DNA of 13,501 bases from Conidiobolus incongruus B7586 (lineage: Eukaryota > Entomophthoromycota > Entomophthoromycetes > Entomophthorales > Conidiobolaceae), in NCBI GenBank assembly GCA_000697335.1, contig JNEM01016292.1, positions 1-13,501 on the forward strand, given 5' to 3'. Under the pieces are notes generated by a model. That model worked only from the letters and a program-made list of their open reading frames with translations. It was not told the origin of the DNA and searched no databases. A program made the translations under genes and the position numbers. Below, piece by piece: positions 1 through 9,483 of the stretch. Within the stretch, counting starts at the first letter, position 1; each line of letters opens with the position of its first letter.

Positions 1-55
1 AATGGCAAATTTTTTAATTTTTTATCTTTTAAATATATTATATATTTTGAAAGAT

Positions 56-72
56 TATATATATATATATAT
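56..72. repeat. (TA)n microsatellite
   Basis: This is a short alternating AT run just upstream of the mariner remnant. It is simple-sequence DNA with no further signal seen. Confidence 0.8.
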
Positions 73-149
73 TCAATTTTAATTATTTCTTTTATTAAAA
101 TATTTTGATTTTAAAATTTATACTTAAATTTAATTATATTTAAACCAGA

Positions 150-1180
150 TTATGATTATCAAAAGTCTTTTATTTTTATATCTTTAAAACTTAACCATAA
201 ACCCTCTAAAATCATCTAAAACTTGCAAACAGCTTATGAAGATAATATTTTATCTAAAACTACCATATATTACTGAATTCATGATTTTAAAGCTAAAAGG
301 GATATTATTCAAAATTTATTAAAATCTAGAAGATTAATTTCTATTATCAATTTTTCACTTACCAATAAAATAAAAAAATATATTAAGAAATACACTTTTA
401 TTTCTTTTGAAAGATTATCAAAATAATTTAATATTAATCATATAATCATATTATATTTATTTAAGCTTAGACTTAGATTAATTAATAAAAATATAAAATA
501 AATATCTTATAATTTAACAAAAACCTAAAAAAAAACTAAAATAGCTATAGCTAAACTAAACTTATTAAGGTATAACTAAAAACAAAGGTTTTTACAGTGA
601 ATACTTATAATTGATGAATCTTGGATTCTTTTATATAATCCTTTATCTAAAAATAAAATAAAATATTAGGTTAAGCCAAATTAATTCTCTTTACAAATTT
701 TAATAAATAAGTATTTTGAATATAAATGAATATTAATTATTATAATGGATTATAATAATATATAGTTTCTTTATTTAGTATCTTAAGAAAATCAATTAAT
801 AATAAATTATATATTATCTTTTTATATAAATTAATTTTTAAATGGTATTTTTATTATAAATTAAAAACACCTATTATTTTGCATAATAATTGCAAAATAT
901 ATAAAGCTAAAGCTATAAAAGATTTTTTATATAAAAAAAATAGAGGGAGTTACCATATCTAATATATTCACCTAATTATAACCCATATAATTATAATTGT
1001 TTTTGACAATTAAAAAAACAGCTTATAGGAAAAAAAATTCCTGCAAATAAATTAAATTGATTTATAAAATATCAAATTTCAGTCCTTAATAAAAAGAACT
1101 ATTTTTTAGATATTAAAAGCTTATTAAAGGTATGGAAAAAAGTTATTAATAATAAAAAAAGCTATTAATCTTATATTATT
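150..1180 (+). mobile_element. Decayed mariner-type (DD34D) DNA transposon, transposase remnant
   Basis: This is a cut-and-paste transposase remnant of the IS630-Tc1-mariner superfamily. One frame (from about 151 to 670) carries the mariner layout. First comes a helix-turn-helix region (NLQTAYEDN, then SKTTIYY-stop-IHDF, matching the family's T..RWF..F pattern), then a second helix-turn-helix region ending LRLINKNIK. The first catalytic motif follows as IIDESWILLYNP (Asp at 613-615), matching the mariner DEKWILYDNP motif. The second motif is HNNCKIYKAK (Asp position 885-887, now Asn), matching HDNARPH. The third is YSPNYNPYNYNCF (Asp position 989-991, now Asn), matching YSPDLAPSDYHLF. The C-terminal QLKKQLIGKK and LLKVWKKVINN segments also fit mariner, ending at TAA 1166-1168. 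Spacing between motifs two and three is 34 residues if one lost base is allowed. About ten stops and at least two frame changes make it dead. I could not find terminal inverted repeats, so the outer ends are approximate. Confidence 0.88.
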
Positions 1181-2201
1181 CATTAATTTTTATATATTAT
1201 ATATTAATTTACCTGTTTAATTATAATTTTAAAATTATGCCATTATTTGATTTCTATATTAATAATATAACTATTATTAAAATATTTAAATAATTCTCTA
1301 ATTGAAATAAAAAGATATATTTTAATATATTTTTCAATTTTATTAATAAATAAAAAATTATAATTAAAATTTATTTTCTAGATTTTAAAAAGATATAAAT
1401 AAATTTCTTCTGAGTTTTAAAATAATTTACTTAATAATAAAGAGTTAATTTAATTAATAATTTATTACCAAATGTTATTTATAATATTTAAATAATTTTA
1501 AAGAGCTAATGACTAAATTTTAATTTTATTTAATTAAAACACTAATGATAATCATTATTAAATTTAAGAATAATTTAATTAAATAACTAATTTCAAGAAA
1601 TTAATTATATAATCAAAAAACTATTATATATATAATTTAATATTATTTATATTCTTATTTATTATATATATATTCTATTATTTGATATTAATAATTAGTT
1701 TAAAAAATCACAAATTAAAAAATTTCCTATTCTTTGATTTTATGATAATACTAACTATAATATATTAAAAAATAATTAAAAAATATTTTATAAATTTTAT
1801 AAACCTTTAAAAAAATTAAAAACTTGATTTTTATTCAAAAACTATTAAAAATTTAATTTAGAAAATATATTTAATTAAATATTTATTTATGTTTTATATA
1901 ATGATATTTAAATTATAAATATTTTTATAGAATTTTATATTATAAAATTTACAAAAATATTATAAAAAATATGATAAATTCTAATCTAATACCTCATGTC
2001 CTTATTTAGTTTTACAAAATATCATTAAATTGAAAACTTTAGCATTTGATTAAAATTTATAAAAATAAAAGTTATAATTAGTGTGAGAATTAATTAATTT
2101 TCAATTAATATAAATTTAATAAAATTAATATTTGGAAATTAAAAATATTCGAATATAAGTATAAATGAATATAGTATTAATTAACAGAAAGTTTAATAAA
2201 A
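1181..2201. other. Gene-free, extremely AT-rich spacer
   Basis: I see no coding frame, RNA gene or recognisable element here. Base composition is well above 80% A+T with many short TTAATTAA-like runs. The left part could hold the missing 3' end of the mariner copy, but no inverted repeat to the left flank was evident. The right end is the 3' flank of the minus-strand kelch gene. No canonical AATAAA signal lies close after its stop codon. Confidence 0.7.
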
Positions 2202-4022
2202 TTAATCTTTTGATAAATTATAGCCACGATACTTTTGAGACTTATCGCTGAGTGTAATAGAAGATGAAGTAGTCCCAAGGTCGGTATCATTATTTTGTGT
2301 GGGCTGCTTAATGAGAACGAAAGGAGGTGATTGGTTTTCATCTAAGGTGGATTGAGACAGCTGCTCCGCAGCATTTGGAGGACTGAGATTAACTGAAGCT
2401 CTTGGTATAGTTGGATCATACTGAAAGTGTTCAAGTCGTTCAAATTCATAATTGGGATCGCTTGCTTCAGAAATTGGTATTAAAAAGTCCCTACTTTCGT
2501 TCCTACCCCTATGTAAATGTGCGCCTGAAGGCCAGCTAAGCTTGCCTGTAATTGTGTCTGACCACAGTGTTGTGCGATGATGAATAGGAGGGGAATCGAA
2601 TAAAGTGCCTTCGGAGTTGCCTCTGAATTGCACAGGGGATAAAATTGATGAAGAGGATCGTTTTTTGAATTTGAACCTGTACAAGAGAAAAGCTACTAAT
2701 CCCATGAATATTAGAGTACCTGTAATTGTGATGAGGACAATATGCATGGTGGGGATAGCACGTCCTTTATCTGATGGCTGAGAGTTGTCATTTGGCTGAG
2801 ATGACGAAGGAGTAGTGTTGATTTTTGGAATTCGATCGCTACGTGTTAAAGATTTGAGATCAATTCCTATTAATGGATCAGTGGCTTCGACTTTATCACG
2901 GTATCCATAACCTACAAGGAGATAGTCGCCATTGATGACTTGTGTAGTGTGAAATGCCGCACCTAATTTAAAATCAGAGTTATTTGGATCGGTTGATGAA
3001 AGTTTCGTCCAAGCATGATTAACGGGGTCGTATTTACAAGAAGGTGCAAAATTCGGTTTGGGTACTGATAGTCGATCAATTCCACCAAACACATAAACTT
3101 CGCCTTGAAATAATACTGCCGAATGTCCAATACGCATATAACCAGAACATTCTTGAGAAGGTTTTGCATCAATTATATTCCATTTCTTATCATTAAAACT
3201 ATAAGAATATACCTTATTTGGATCAGAATTTGGCTGATTGGGAATAGTAGAGTTATCAAATTCGTACACCACACTCTTTGAGTTATCTCTTTGGATTATT
3301 CCACCTAGGCAAATCATATGTGTTTCGCCAGTAATTAGGACACATGAATGGAATGCCGAATGTGGTGGAATATTGTTTGTATTTGTATAATTATCAAAAA
3401 GACTCATATCATCCCATTTTCCCGTTTTAAAAGAATATCTATAGAACAATCTTGATAGCACAGGTCTGTTTAATTTTTGAGAATAAACAATCCCACCAAA
3501 GACATACAGCATTTGATCTTCCTTATCATTCTTTGTCATCACCACTGAATAACCCTGTTGAGGAAAAGGCGTTGGTCTCTTTTTAAATTTTTCAAGTTTA
3601 TCCAACTTTTTATTTGGATTTATTTTATCAGATTCGGCAGCTATTAAAATTTGATCAAGAGGGATACTTGAATCATTTACTATATTTCCTGTCTCAAGAC
3701 CGAAGGAGAGAAAACCAAAAGGATCATTGGGATCCGTGTTAGGAAGAAAAGTGGGCTGGTATCCTGGAGGAGCCAATTCATTTTTATTCTGTTTTACATT
3801 TTTAATAGCAGAACTCAAACTGAGAGTGCCCAAGTCATAAGAATTAATAAATTGAGCATCAGATGAACCAGTGTTATTGGATCCATAAATAACCAAATAC
3901 CTATTGTTTAAAATAACACTAGTAGGTATAACCGGTGGTATTTCAAACCCCAAACAAAGCCTTATAAATAATATAAAATAAAGATATATGCGTAAATTAT
4001 TCCATAATAAATTAAAAATCAT
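2202..4022 (-). CDS. Kelch-repeat type I transmembrane protein (secreted or cell-surface ectodomain)
   Basis: This is a single-exon gene of 606 residues. Residues about 10-25 are a hydrophobic signal peptide (IYLYFILFIRLCLG). An ectodomain of about 370 residues carries kelch-type blades: LVIYGSN at 43-49, YVFGG at 173-177, ICLGG at 237-241, YVFGG at 310-314 and YLLVGYGY at 367-374, several followed by the Tyr...Trp pattern of blade strands (YRYSFKTGKWDD, YSYSFNDKKWNI, CKYDPVNHAWTK). The length suits a six- or seven-bladed beta-propeller. N-glycosylation sequons lie at 49, 116, 211, 257 and 402. One transmembrane helix spans about 425-448, with RFKFKKR as stop-transfer, then a Ser/Pro/Gln-rich tail of about 150 residues. 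The start is firm: an in-frame TAA lies four codons upstream at 4032-4034. Kelch propellers bind proteins or glycans, so a surface receptor or adhesion role is inference. The ligand is unknown. It has a decayed paralogue about 5.5 kb away on the same strand. Confidence 0.93.
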   Translation of the reverse strand: MIFNLLWNNLRIYLYFILFIRLCLGFEIPPVIPTSVILNNRYLVIYGSNNTGSSDAQFINSYDLGTLSLSSAIKNVKQNKNELAPPGYQPTFLPNTDPNDPFGFLSFGLETGNIVNDSSIPLDQILIAAESDKINPNKKLDKLEKFKKRPTPFPQQGYSVVMTKNDKEDQMLYVFGGIVYSQKLNRPVLSRLFYRYSFKTGKWDDMSLFDNYTNTNNIPPHSAFHSCVLITGETHMICLGGIIQRDNSKSVVYEFDNSTIPNQPNSDPNKVYSYSFNDKKWNIIDAKPSQECSGYMRIGHSAVLFQGEVYVFGGIDRLSVPKPNFAPSCKYDPVNHAWTKLSSTDPNNSDFKLGAAFHTTQVINGDYLLVGYGYRDKVEATDPLIGIDLKSLTRSDRIPKINTTPSSSQPNDNSQPSDKGRAIPTMHIVLITITGTLIFMGLVAFLLYRFKFKKRSSSSILSPVQFRGNSEGTLFDSPPIHHRTTLWSDTITGKLSWPSGAHLHRGRNESRDFLIPISEASDPNYEFERLEHFQYDPTIPRASVNLSPPNAAEQLSQSTLDENQSPPFVLIKQPTQNNDTDLGTTSSSITLSDKSQKYRGYNLSKD

Positions 4023-4159
4023 TATGAATATTTAATATTCTTTCAAATAATGATATTTTAATATATTATTTAAAAATATTTTATATAAAATTACAAGAAG
4101 TTAGTTAAATAAAAAAGTATCGCAGTTATAGGATAAGAACTCCTTTTATATTTGGCTAA
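4023..4159. other. 5' flank of the kelch gene
   Basis: This AT-rich flank presumably contains the promoter of the minus-strand kelch gene, but I see no clear TATA or initiator element that stands out from the background. A 7-base inverted repeat (AACTCCT at 4138-4144, AGGAGTT at 4170-4176) could form a hairpin with a 25-base loop. A 9-base tandem duplication (TTTAATTGA twice, 4231-4248) lies a little further upstream of the gene. Confidence 0.4.
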
Positions 4160-5206
4160 AATTATTCCCAGGAGTTTTTCCACTTCTGTGAATAACTTGA
4201 TTAGTTATCAATTTCAACCACATTACTGATTTTAATTGATTTAATTGATTGGAAAATATTATTTCTTTCCTTATTGGTAAACCATCTAAATTTCAAAATT
4301 TGTTGAGACAGAACTCATTTTATTTCTTTTAATCTTATTATTTTCACATTAATAATTAAATTTCCATAGTAAATAGCATTGTAATTAAATTTGGTGAAGA
4401 CAAAAAAAGATTAAAAACAAATATTTCGATTTATAGATATACTTTGTAAACTAATAAATTTAACTCAATATTATTATACTTAAAGTAAACTTATTAATAT
4501 GAAATTTATTATTTTAGGTATTGACAATATTCAACTGAATAACGTTTAGAAACAGCTCATCTATATTTATTCAAATTTACTTAATAATTATAAGATACTT
4601 AGGTATATATCACTAAAGAACAGTCCAATATCAAAATTGGTTACTTCTATTAAATCCAAAGGTTTTATTAAGCACAGTTAATAAAAATATATATCTGATA
4701 TAAATCTAATATAATATATTCAATATTTATTATAAACATGCCACTTTTTTTAAATTGAAGTTTTGTGATTTTTATTAACTATAGATTAACCATTTTAATC
4801 TGATCTGCATTATCATCAAAATTCAGGTAATTACCATAATAGGAAATTTCAAAATCCGAAATATTTTAGTATATATAATTCAATTTATTGAAAAAATAAT
4901 AATAACCTTCTGATATCTTGTTGTGTATTAGTGCATTGATATGATCATAACTTCATTTTTATTTGATAAAAGTTTTGAGTATTAATTTAAAATGTAATAA
5001 ATTGATTTTACAAATTTTCCAAATTTAGAGTTTCAATATTTGATATAACTTTCATCTATGTCAAAATCAAAAAAACTATTGAGCCATCAAATTACCAACC
5101 ATTACTTCAGTTATCAAATAATAAATCCTGCTAAAGCATTTCACAAATTGATAGAAATAACCATTTAATTTGGAATTGCATAATTATTACACTCCGATTT
5201 CAGTAC

Positions 5207-5872
5207 AGAGGTATTGGAGTTGAACCCAATTCTTTTCATTACAGGTTTTATATAATAGAAGTTGGCTAATGGCTTTGAATTGTGTCAGAGTAATATTATT
5301 GTGAAATTTATGAATACTTATATTTAATTATATAAAAAGCTTGTGAAAAAAAATATAATAACTTCAGAATTTGAAAATATTCCTGTCGTTTCCATGATTT
5401 TGAATTTGAGATTTTGTACTGTATCATAAAGTTTTATAAAGCCATTCCAATTTTCCAAATTATTAGTTGACGATAAAGTAAAATTTTCAGATTTTGATAT
5501 AAAACATTGAAATATTTCTATTAATCCCTGAACCAATGAATTCTAATTATGTAATATAAAATTTTTAATCCGAATATCATCATTATTTCATTGAATTTCA
5601 ATACAAACTGGGTTTAAGTGGTTTAAATTGTTAAATCCAATTCAATAAAAAAAATAAACTACTTTTTACATTATCCCATACCGCGCATTTTGTTTTCAAT
5701 AATCACAGCTATATTGTTTAAAAGATTTAACATCAGAGACTATGAATATTAGAATTATTAGTAGATTAGTGAGAATAATACCTATTTTTAGAATTTTTCA
5801 TCATTTTTATATTTATTCAATTCGGTAAAAATATATGTTAAATTGGAGTTGAATTGGGTCTTTAATACCTCT
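5207..5872. repeat. Paired short repeats in mixed direct and inverted orientation
   Basis: The 12-base word ATTGGAGTTGAA occurs at 5213-5224 and again in the same orientation at 5842-5853. The same two sites also share inverted words. AGAGGTATT at 5207-5215 is the reverse complement of 5864-5872, and ACCCAATTC at 5224-5232 is the reverse complement of 5851-5859. The sites are about 640 bases apart. They may be the ends of a small decayed non-autonomous element or the product of a local rearrangement. No target-site duplication was seen. Confidence 0.45.
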
Positions 5873-6006
5873 TTTCTTGGCAGATTAGATAATCCAAACA
5901 ATTAAGCGAGATATTTAATACTTTAGGCGATTTAATTCAAGGCTTATGAGCTTGATATCCTACCTGAGACGATTATCTTTATTTTGATCTGAATATCATT
6001 TTCTTT

Positions 6007-6051
6007 ACCTTGGTTCGGGAGGATCTTTATGGATTTCCACCCGGACAAGGT
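6007..6051. other. Strong G+C-rich hairpin
   Basis: ACCTTGGTTCGGG (6007-6019) pairs with CCCGGACAAGGT (6040-6051). This gives 12 base pairs, including one G-T wobble, with one bulged G and a 20-base loop. It sits at the G+C peak (about 43% over 6001-6060) of a local rise starting near 5840, inside DNA that is otherwise about 20% G+C. The nature is unknown: structured RNA, a terminator-like or transposon-end palindrome, or part of a decayed gene. Confidence 0.5.
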
Positions 6052-6360
6052 TTAAACTCTACAACATATATATAAAAATTTTGAAATATTGATAAATTTG
6101 AAAAATCTTTGTTCAAATTAATTGCTATGTTTAATTATGTTATATGCCATTAATAATCTCAATACAATAAAGGTTGTAATAATTGATAAAATTCCATCAA
6201 TATCCATTATTTTGAATATTCTACCATTATAAAAAGATCAAATAATGGGACTCAATATATTGTATATTATTAGAAACCAATCAATAATATATAATACAGA
6301 TTTGTTTATGAGATCTCTCATAATAATTATCCTAGAATAAACCTCAATATGATGATGTTT

Positions 6361-9300
6361 ATAATAGCCTTATGTATGTTAGATTTGAACACACAATATA
6401 TTACACATGATTTCAATATATTATTGTGATATTTTAGATCAATTGGTTAGCAATATATAATTGACATGGTTCTATAAGTATTAAAAGTAAATTGGATAAT
6501 TTGTATTTAATAATTATATTTATTCTATATAAATCATCATATTTTAATAAATTTATAAGTAATTCAATGTGTATATAGCTATAATATTATTTATTTTAGA
6601 TTATATGGTTTAATATAAATGAAAATATATGATCCATAAATGCCATTTGATATATTCTCATACCTTGGTAATATTTAAGACATACAATTGATGGAAAAAT
6701 ACCCATATTAGTAAATTATGGATTAAACAGTTTGCTTTTATCATTTTTAATATATAAAAGAAATATGTTAATTTTTCCATTTAAAGCAAATAGACTAGAT
6801 TCAGAAATTGATTAATTTTCATTTTTGTTTTGATATCAATAAATTTATTTAAATAATTCAATAAAATTATAATATCTTTAATAGCATTAATCATAATATA
6901 TTATAGTTAGCAAACAAAATATCTTCTTGTCACTAAATATTCTCAATTTGAAAATTCAGCATTGGATCATTTTCTGAACCCTATATTAATTACTATATTA
7001 GTATTCTTTGATATTTTTCCGTTCGTATTAAATATATATATATGAACCGTCAAATAATATATATTACCACTCGTAGAGAATTTATGATATATAAATTTAT
7101 TGTAAACTAGTTATTAGGTTTCGACTTCAATACGATAAAAATATAAATACTCAATCAATCTATTTTTCCATTTTATATTGATAATATATACTTAAAATAT
7201 ATAAATATAATATTTAAGCTTGGTTCAATATTCTACACCTAACAATTTCATAATATTTCTCTTATTTATTTAATATAAATTATATCCTTAAAAAGTTTGA
7301 ATTCATTTAATATAAGATATTTTACAATCTACATTGTAATATAATTAGGCAAAATTCTTTATCATAAAGATATTCATTGCATTAATTCTTATTTTTTTAT
7401 TTCGAACAAACTTATATAGTTCATATATTATCTAGAACCTCATTTTCTAAATTGTATATATTATATTTCATCAATCAGATATTGAAATATTATTTTTATC
7501 AACAATTAACTAATATATTAGTGTATTTCCAGATGTTAATATTTGTTTATATATAATGAATTTTCTAAAAATATATTTTTTTTATTTTTGAATGGATATA
7601 CAATATCCAAAAAAAGCCTAATATGATTTTGTTAGGTTTACACGAAACATGCACTGATATAGAGATATGACCAAAATATTATAGAATTTAAGATTAAAAG
7701 TAAATTATCTATTAACACTAATTTTGACAACAAAATTTATATTTAAACATTTAAACTCCGATATATATTTTTTGAAATTTTAATATTAATGATTAATATC
7801 TACAACAAAGGATTTATTCATCAAGTTCAATTTTTGAATCAATTAAATATTATCTATACTAACAATATAAATTATTCAAGTTATATCCAGGATTATTCAT
7901 AATTCAGAAAAATCAAGACATTTTACTAAGTAAAGAGATTTGAAATTTTAGATAGATTAATGAATTTCACAAAGTTCAATTATATTTAATCATATCAATT
8001 TGAATATTGTGTATATTGAGAGACATTTCTATTAAATATTTGACAAATGTGGTGTAAAATCAATTCAATCTTAGATAATAATAATAATAATTTTGCACAA
8101 AGTTAATAATGAAGCGATGCAGGTCTGCGAAATTCCATGCAACATCTTGATATATTAAATCTAGTCATCATCTAATTTGACGCATATAAATTTCTAATAA
8201 CTAAGAAAATTTATTTTAAATTATAACTTGATAGAATAAAATCATACATTTTATAAATTATTAACATTTAATATATATTAGAAACTATTCAAATATCTAT
8301 TAATTGTATCCAAATAAAATATCCTTCAATTTTCTGCAAAAATCTATTATTTTGATTGTTTAAGTAGTGGGTATTTGAGAGAAAAAATGTAAATTAATTT
8401 GATAACAGGAAGATTTAAGATATAAAAATAATAAAACAATTGAAATATTTTTTAAGATGTATAGTATTATTCAACATTATTCAACAAGTTATTACAGTAA
8501 TTAATGAAATTTTAATCAATTATAACTTATGCATTTCCAATATTCATATTTAAATATTAATTATAAAATTTTGGAAAATATTAAAATAGAAATTTAAATA
8601 AGGTTATCCTATATTAGATTTAAGTAATTTTGTTATTATTGGATTATGCTATGTAAAATATCAATATAATATGTCTAAAACGTTCATATTATTAATTTAA
8701 TTACTATTCGAATTGTATAACAATGATTACTGTAGCCATCAAATCATAATATCGATGAAAACATATTTGATCATATTTAATATTTGAAATAAACTGATCG
8801 AATTGATGCCTATTTGTTAATGAAAATTATTTTACTCAAATACATTAATTATGAATTAATTTATCTTTTAGGATATTTGAAAAACAAATTTCTTGAAAAT
8901 TTTTAATATTAATTGAATGTGTGATCTTGGAAAATAAAATATTATATTGAACAATATAGATGTAGATTTATGTTTTAATCACCCTAAACAATAATAGTAT
9001 CTATTTAATATAACTTTGCATAAAACCAGTTTACTAATATTTTTAAACTTATGAATTTTTAGTCTAACTATTCAGTTTTGATACTCAATTTTTTTGATAA
9101 ATAAACCCTTTGGAAATTCAATATTATATAAAATAATATTTTATATTGATATTGTAGTATTTATGTTTTTAATAATATATCATAAATATTAATATTTTTA
9201 ATATTAAATTTTAATTTGAATTATTATCTAATTTATAATTTACTGACATGTACAAAAATAAATAATATATTGAAATGATATATATTTTAAAAATTAGAAA

Positions 9301-9479
9301 TATGTAAAAATAGCTTAATTCAATGATTATTTTTATTATATTTTATTATGATCATTATGAAATTTAAGGTATATCATTGTATAAAATAGAAAATACTTAA
9401 ATATCAAAGTTATCAACATAGCAAATATCATGAAAATTGAGATAACGTAATTAATTAAAATAATTTAATTGTTTAAAAT
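6361..9479. other. Gene-free AT-rich spacer with minor repeats
   Basis: I can support no gene in this 3.1 kb. It holds an (ATA)n microsatellite at 8075-8090, a perfect 10-base tandem duplication (ATTATTCAAC twice, 8466-8485), and a small G+C-richer patch at about 8108-8145 immediately after the microsatellite. Translations of either strand show scattered 20-40 codon open stretches, which is what random AT-rich DNA gives once only short windows are considered. Some may be gene relics, but none has a recognisable domain. Confidence 0.55.
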
Positions 9480-9483
9480 GAGC

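Larger units (their letters stand above)
4160..6360 (-). other. Possible very old coding remnant, or chance open stretches
   Basis: No intact gene is present. On the minus strand three stretches of about 80-90 codons have unusually few stops for DNA this AT-rich: 4407 down to 4165 (two internal stops), 4946 down to 4671 (two) and 6360 down to 6121 (one). A further open run lies at 5536-5324, beginning at a TTG and therefore not a convincing gene. Their translations are rich in Leu, Ile, Asn and Lys and faintly recall leucine-rich repeats (for example KITKLQFKKSGMF), but I recognise no family. With six frames and several kilobases to choose from, some such stretches are expected by chance, and the plus strand also has open runs nearby (6961-7080). 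I list this as a possibility only. Confidence 0.2.

Noticed and set aside
274-1006. TGA read as tryptophan (alternative genetic code), because TGA falls at conserved Trp positions of the mariner remnant
   Set aside because: TAG also falls at a Trp position, and many TAA stops interrupt the frame. The intact kelch gene uses TGG for Trp. G-to-A decay explains all of these.
2963-3172. 69-codon frame inside the kelch gene
   Set aside because: It is an out-of-frame shadow of the kelch coding sequence with no domain of its own.
5213-5300. tRNA-like minus-strand signals: GGTTCAACTCC resembles a B box, with TAGCCAAC about 43 bases upstream resembling an A box
   Set aside because: The acceptor arms do not pair, the T loop would have eight bases, and no anticodon stem forms. 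At best it is a decayed tRNA or tRNA-derived repeat, and it is probably chance.
5324-5536. 70-codon minus-strand frame
   Set aside because: It begins at TTG rather than ATG, has no recognisable domain and no sign of a promoter. It is kept only as part of the doubtful remnant at 4160-6360.
5640-5815. GT...AG segments resembling short introns in a minus-strand gene (for example a 42-base stretch with TACTAAT before CATAG)
   Set aside because: In DNA this AT-rich such signals are common by chance, and the flanking stretches do not join into a recognisable protein.
6481-9120. Near-continuous minus-strand translation that looks protein-like over many lines
   Set aside because: Stops average about three per 40 codons, close to the random expectation for this composition, and the plus strand has equally open stretches.
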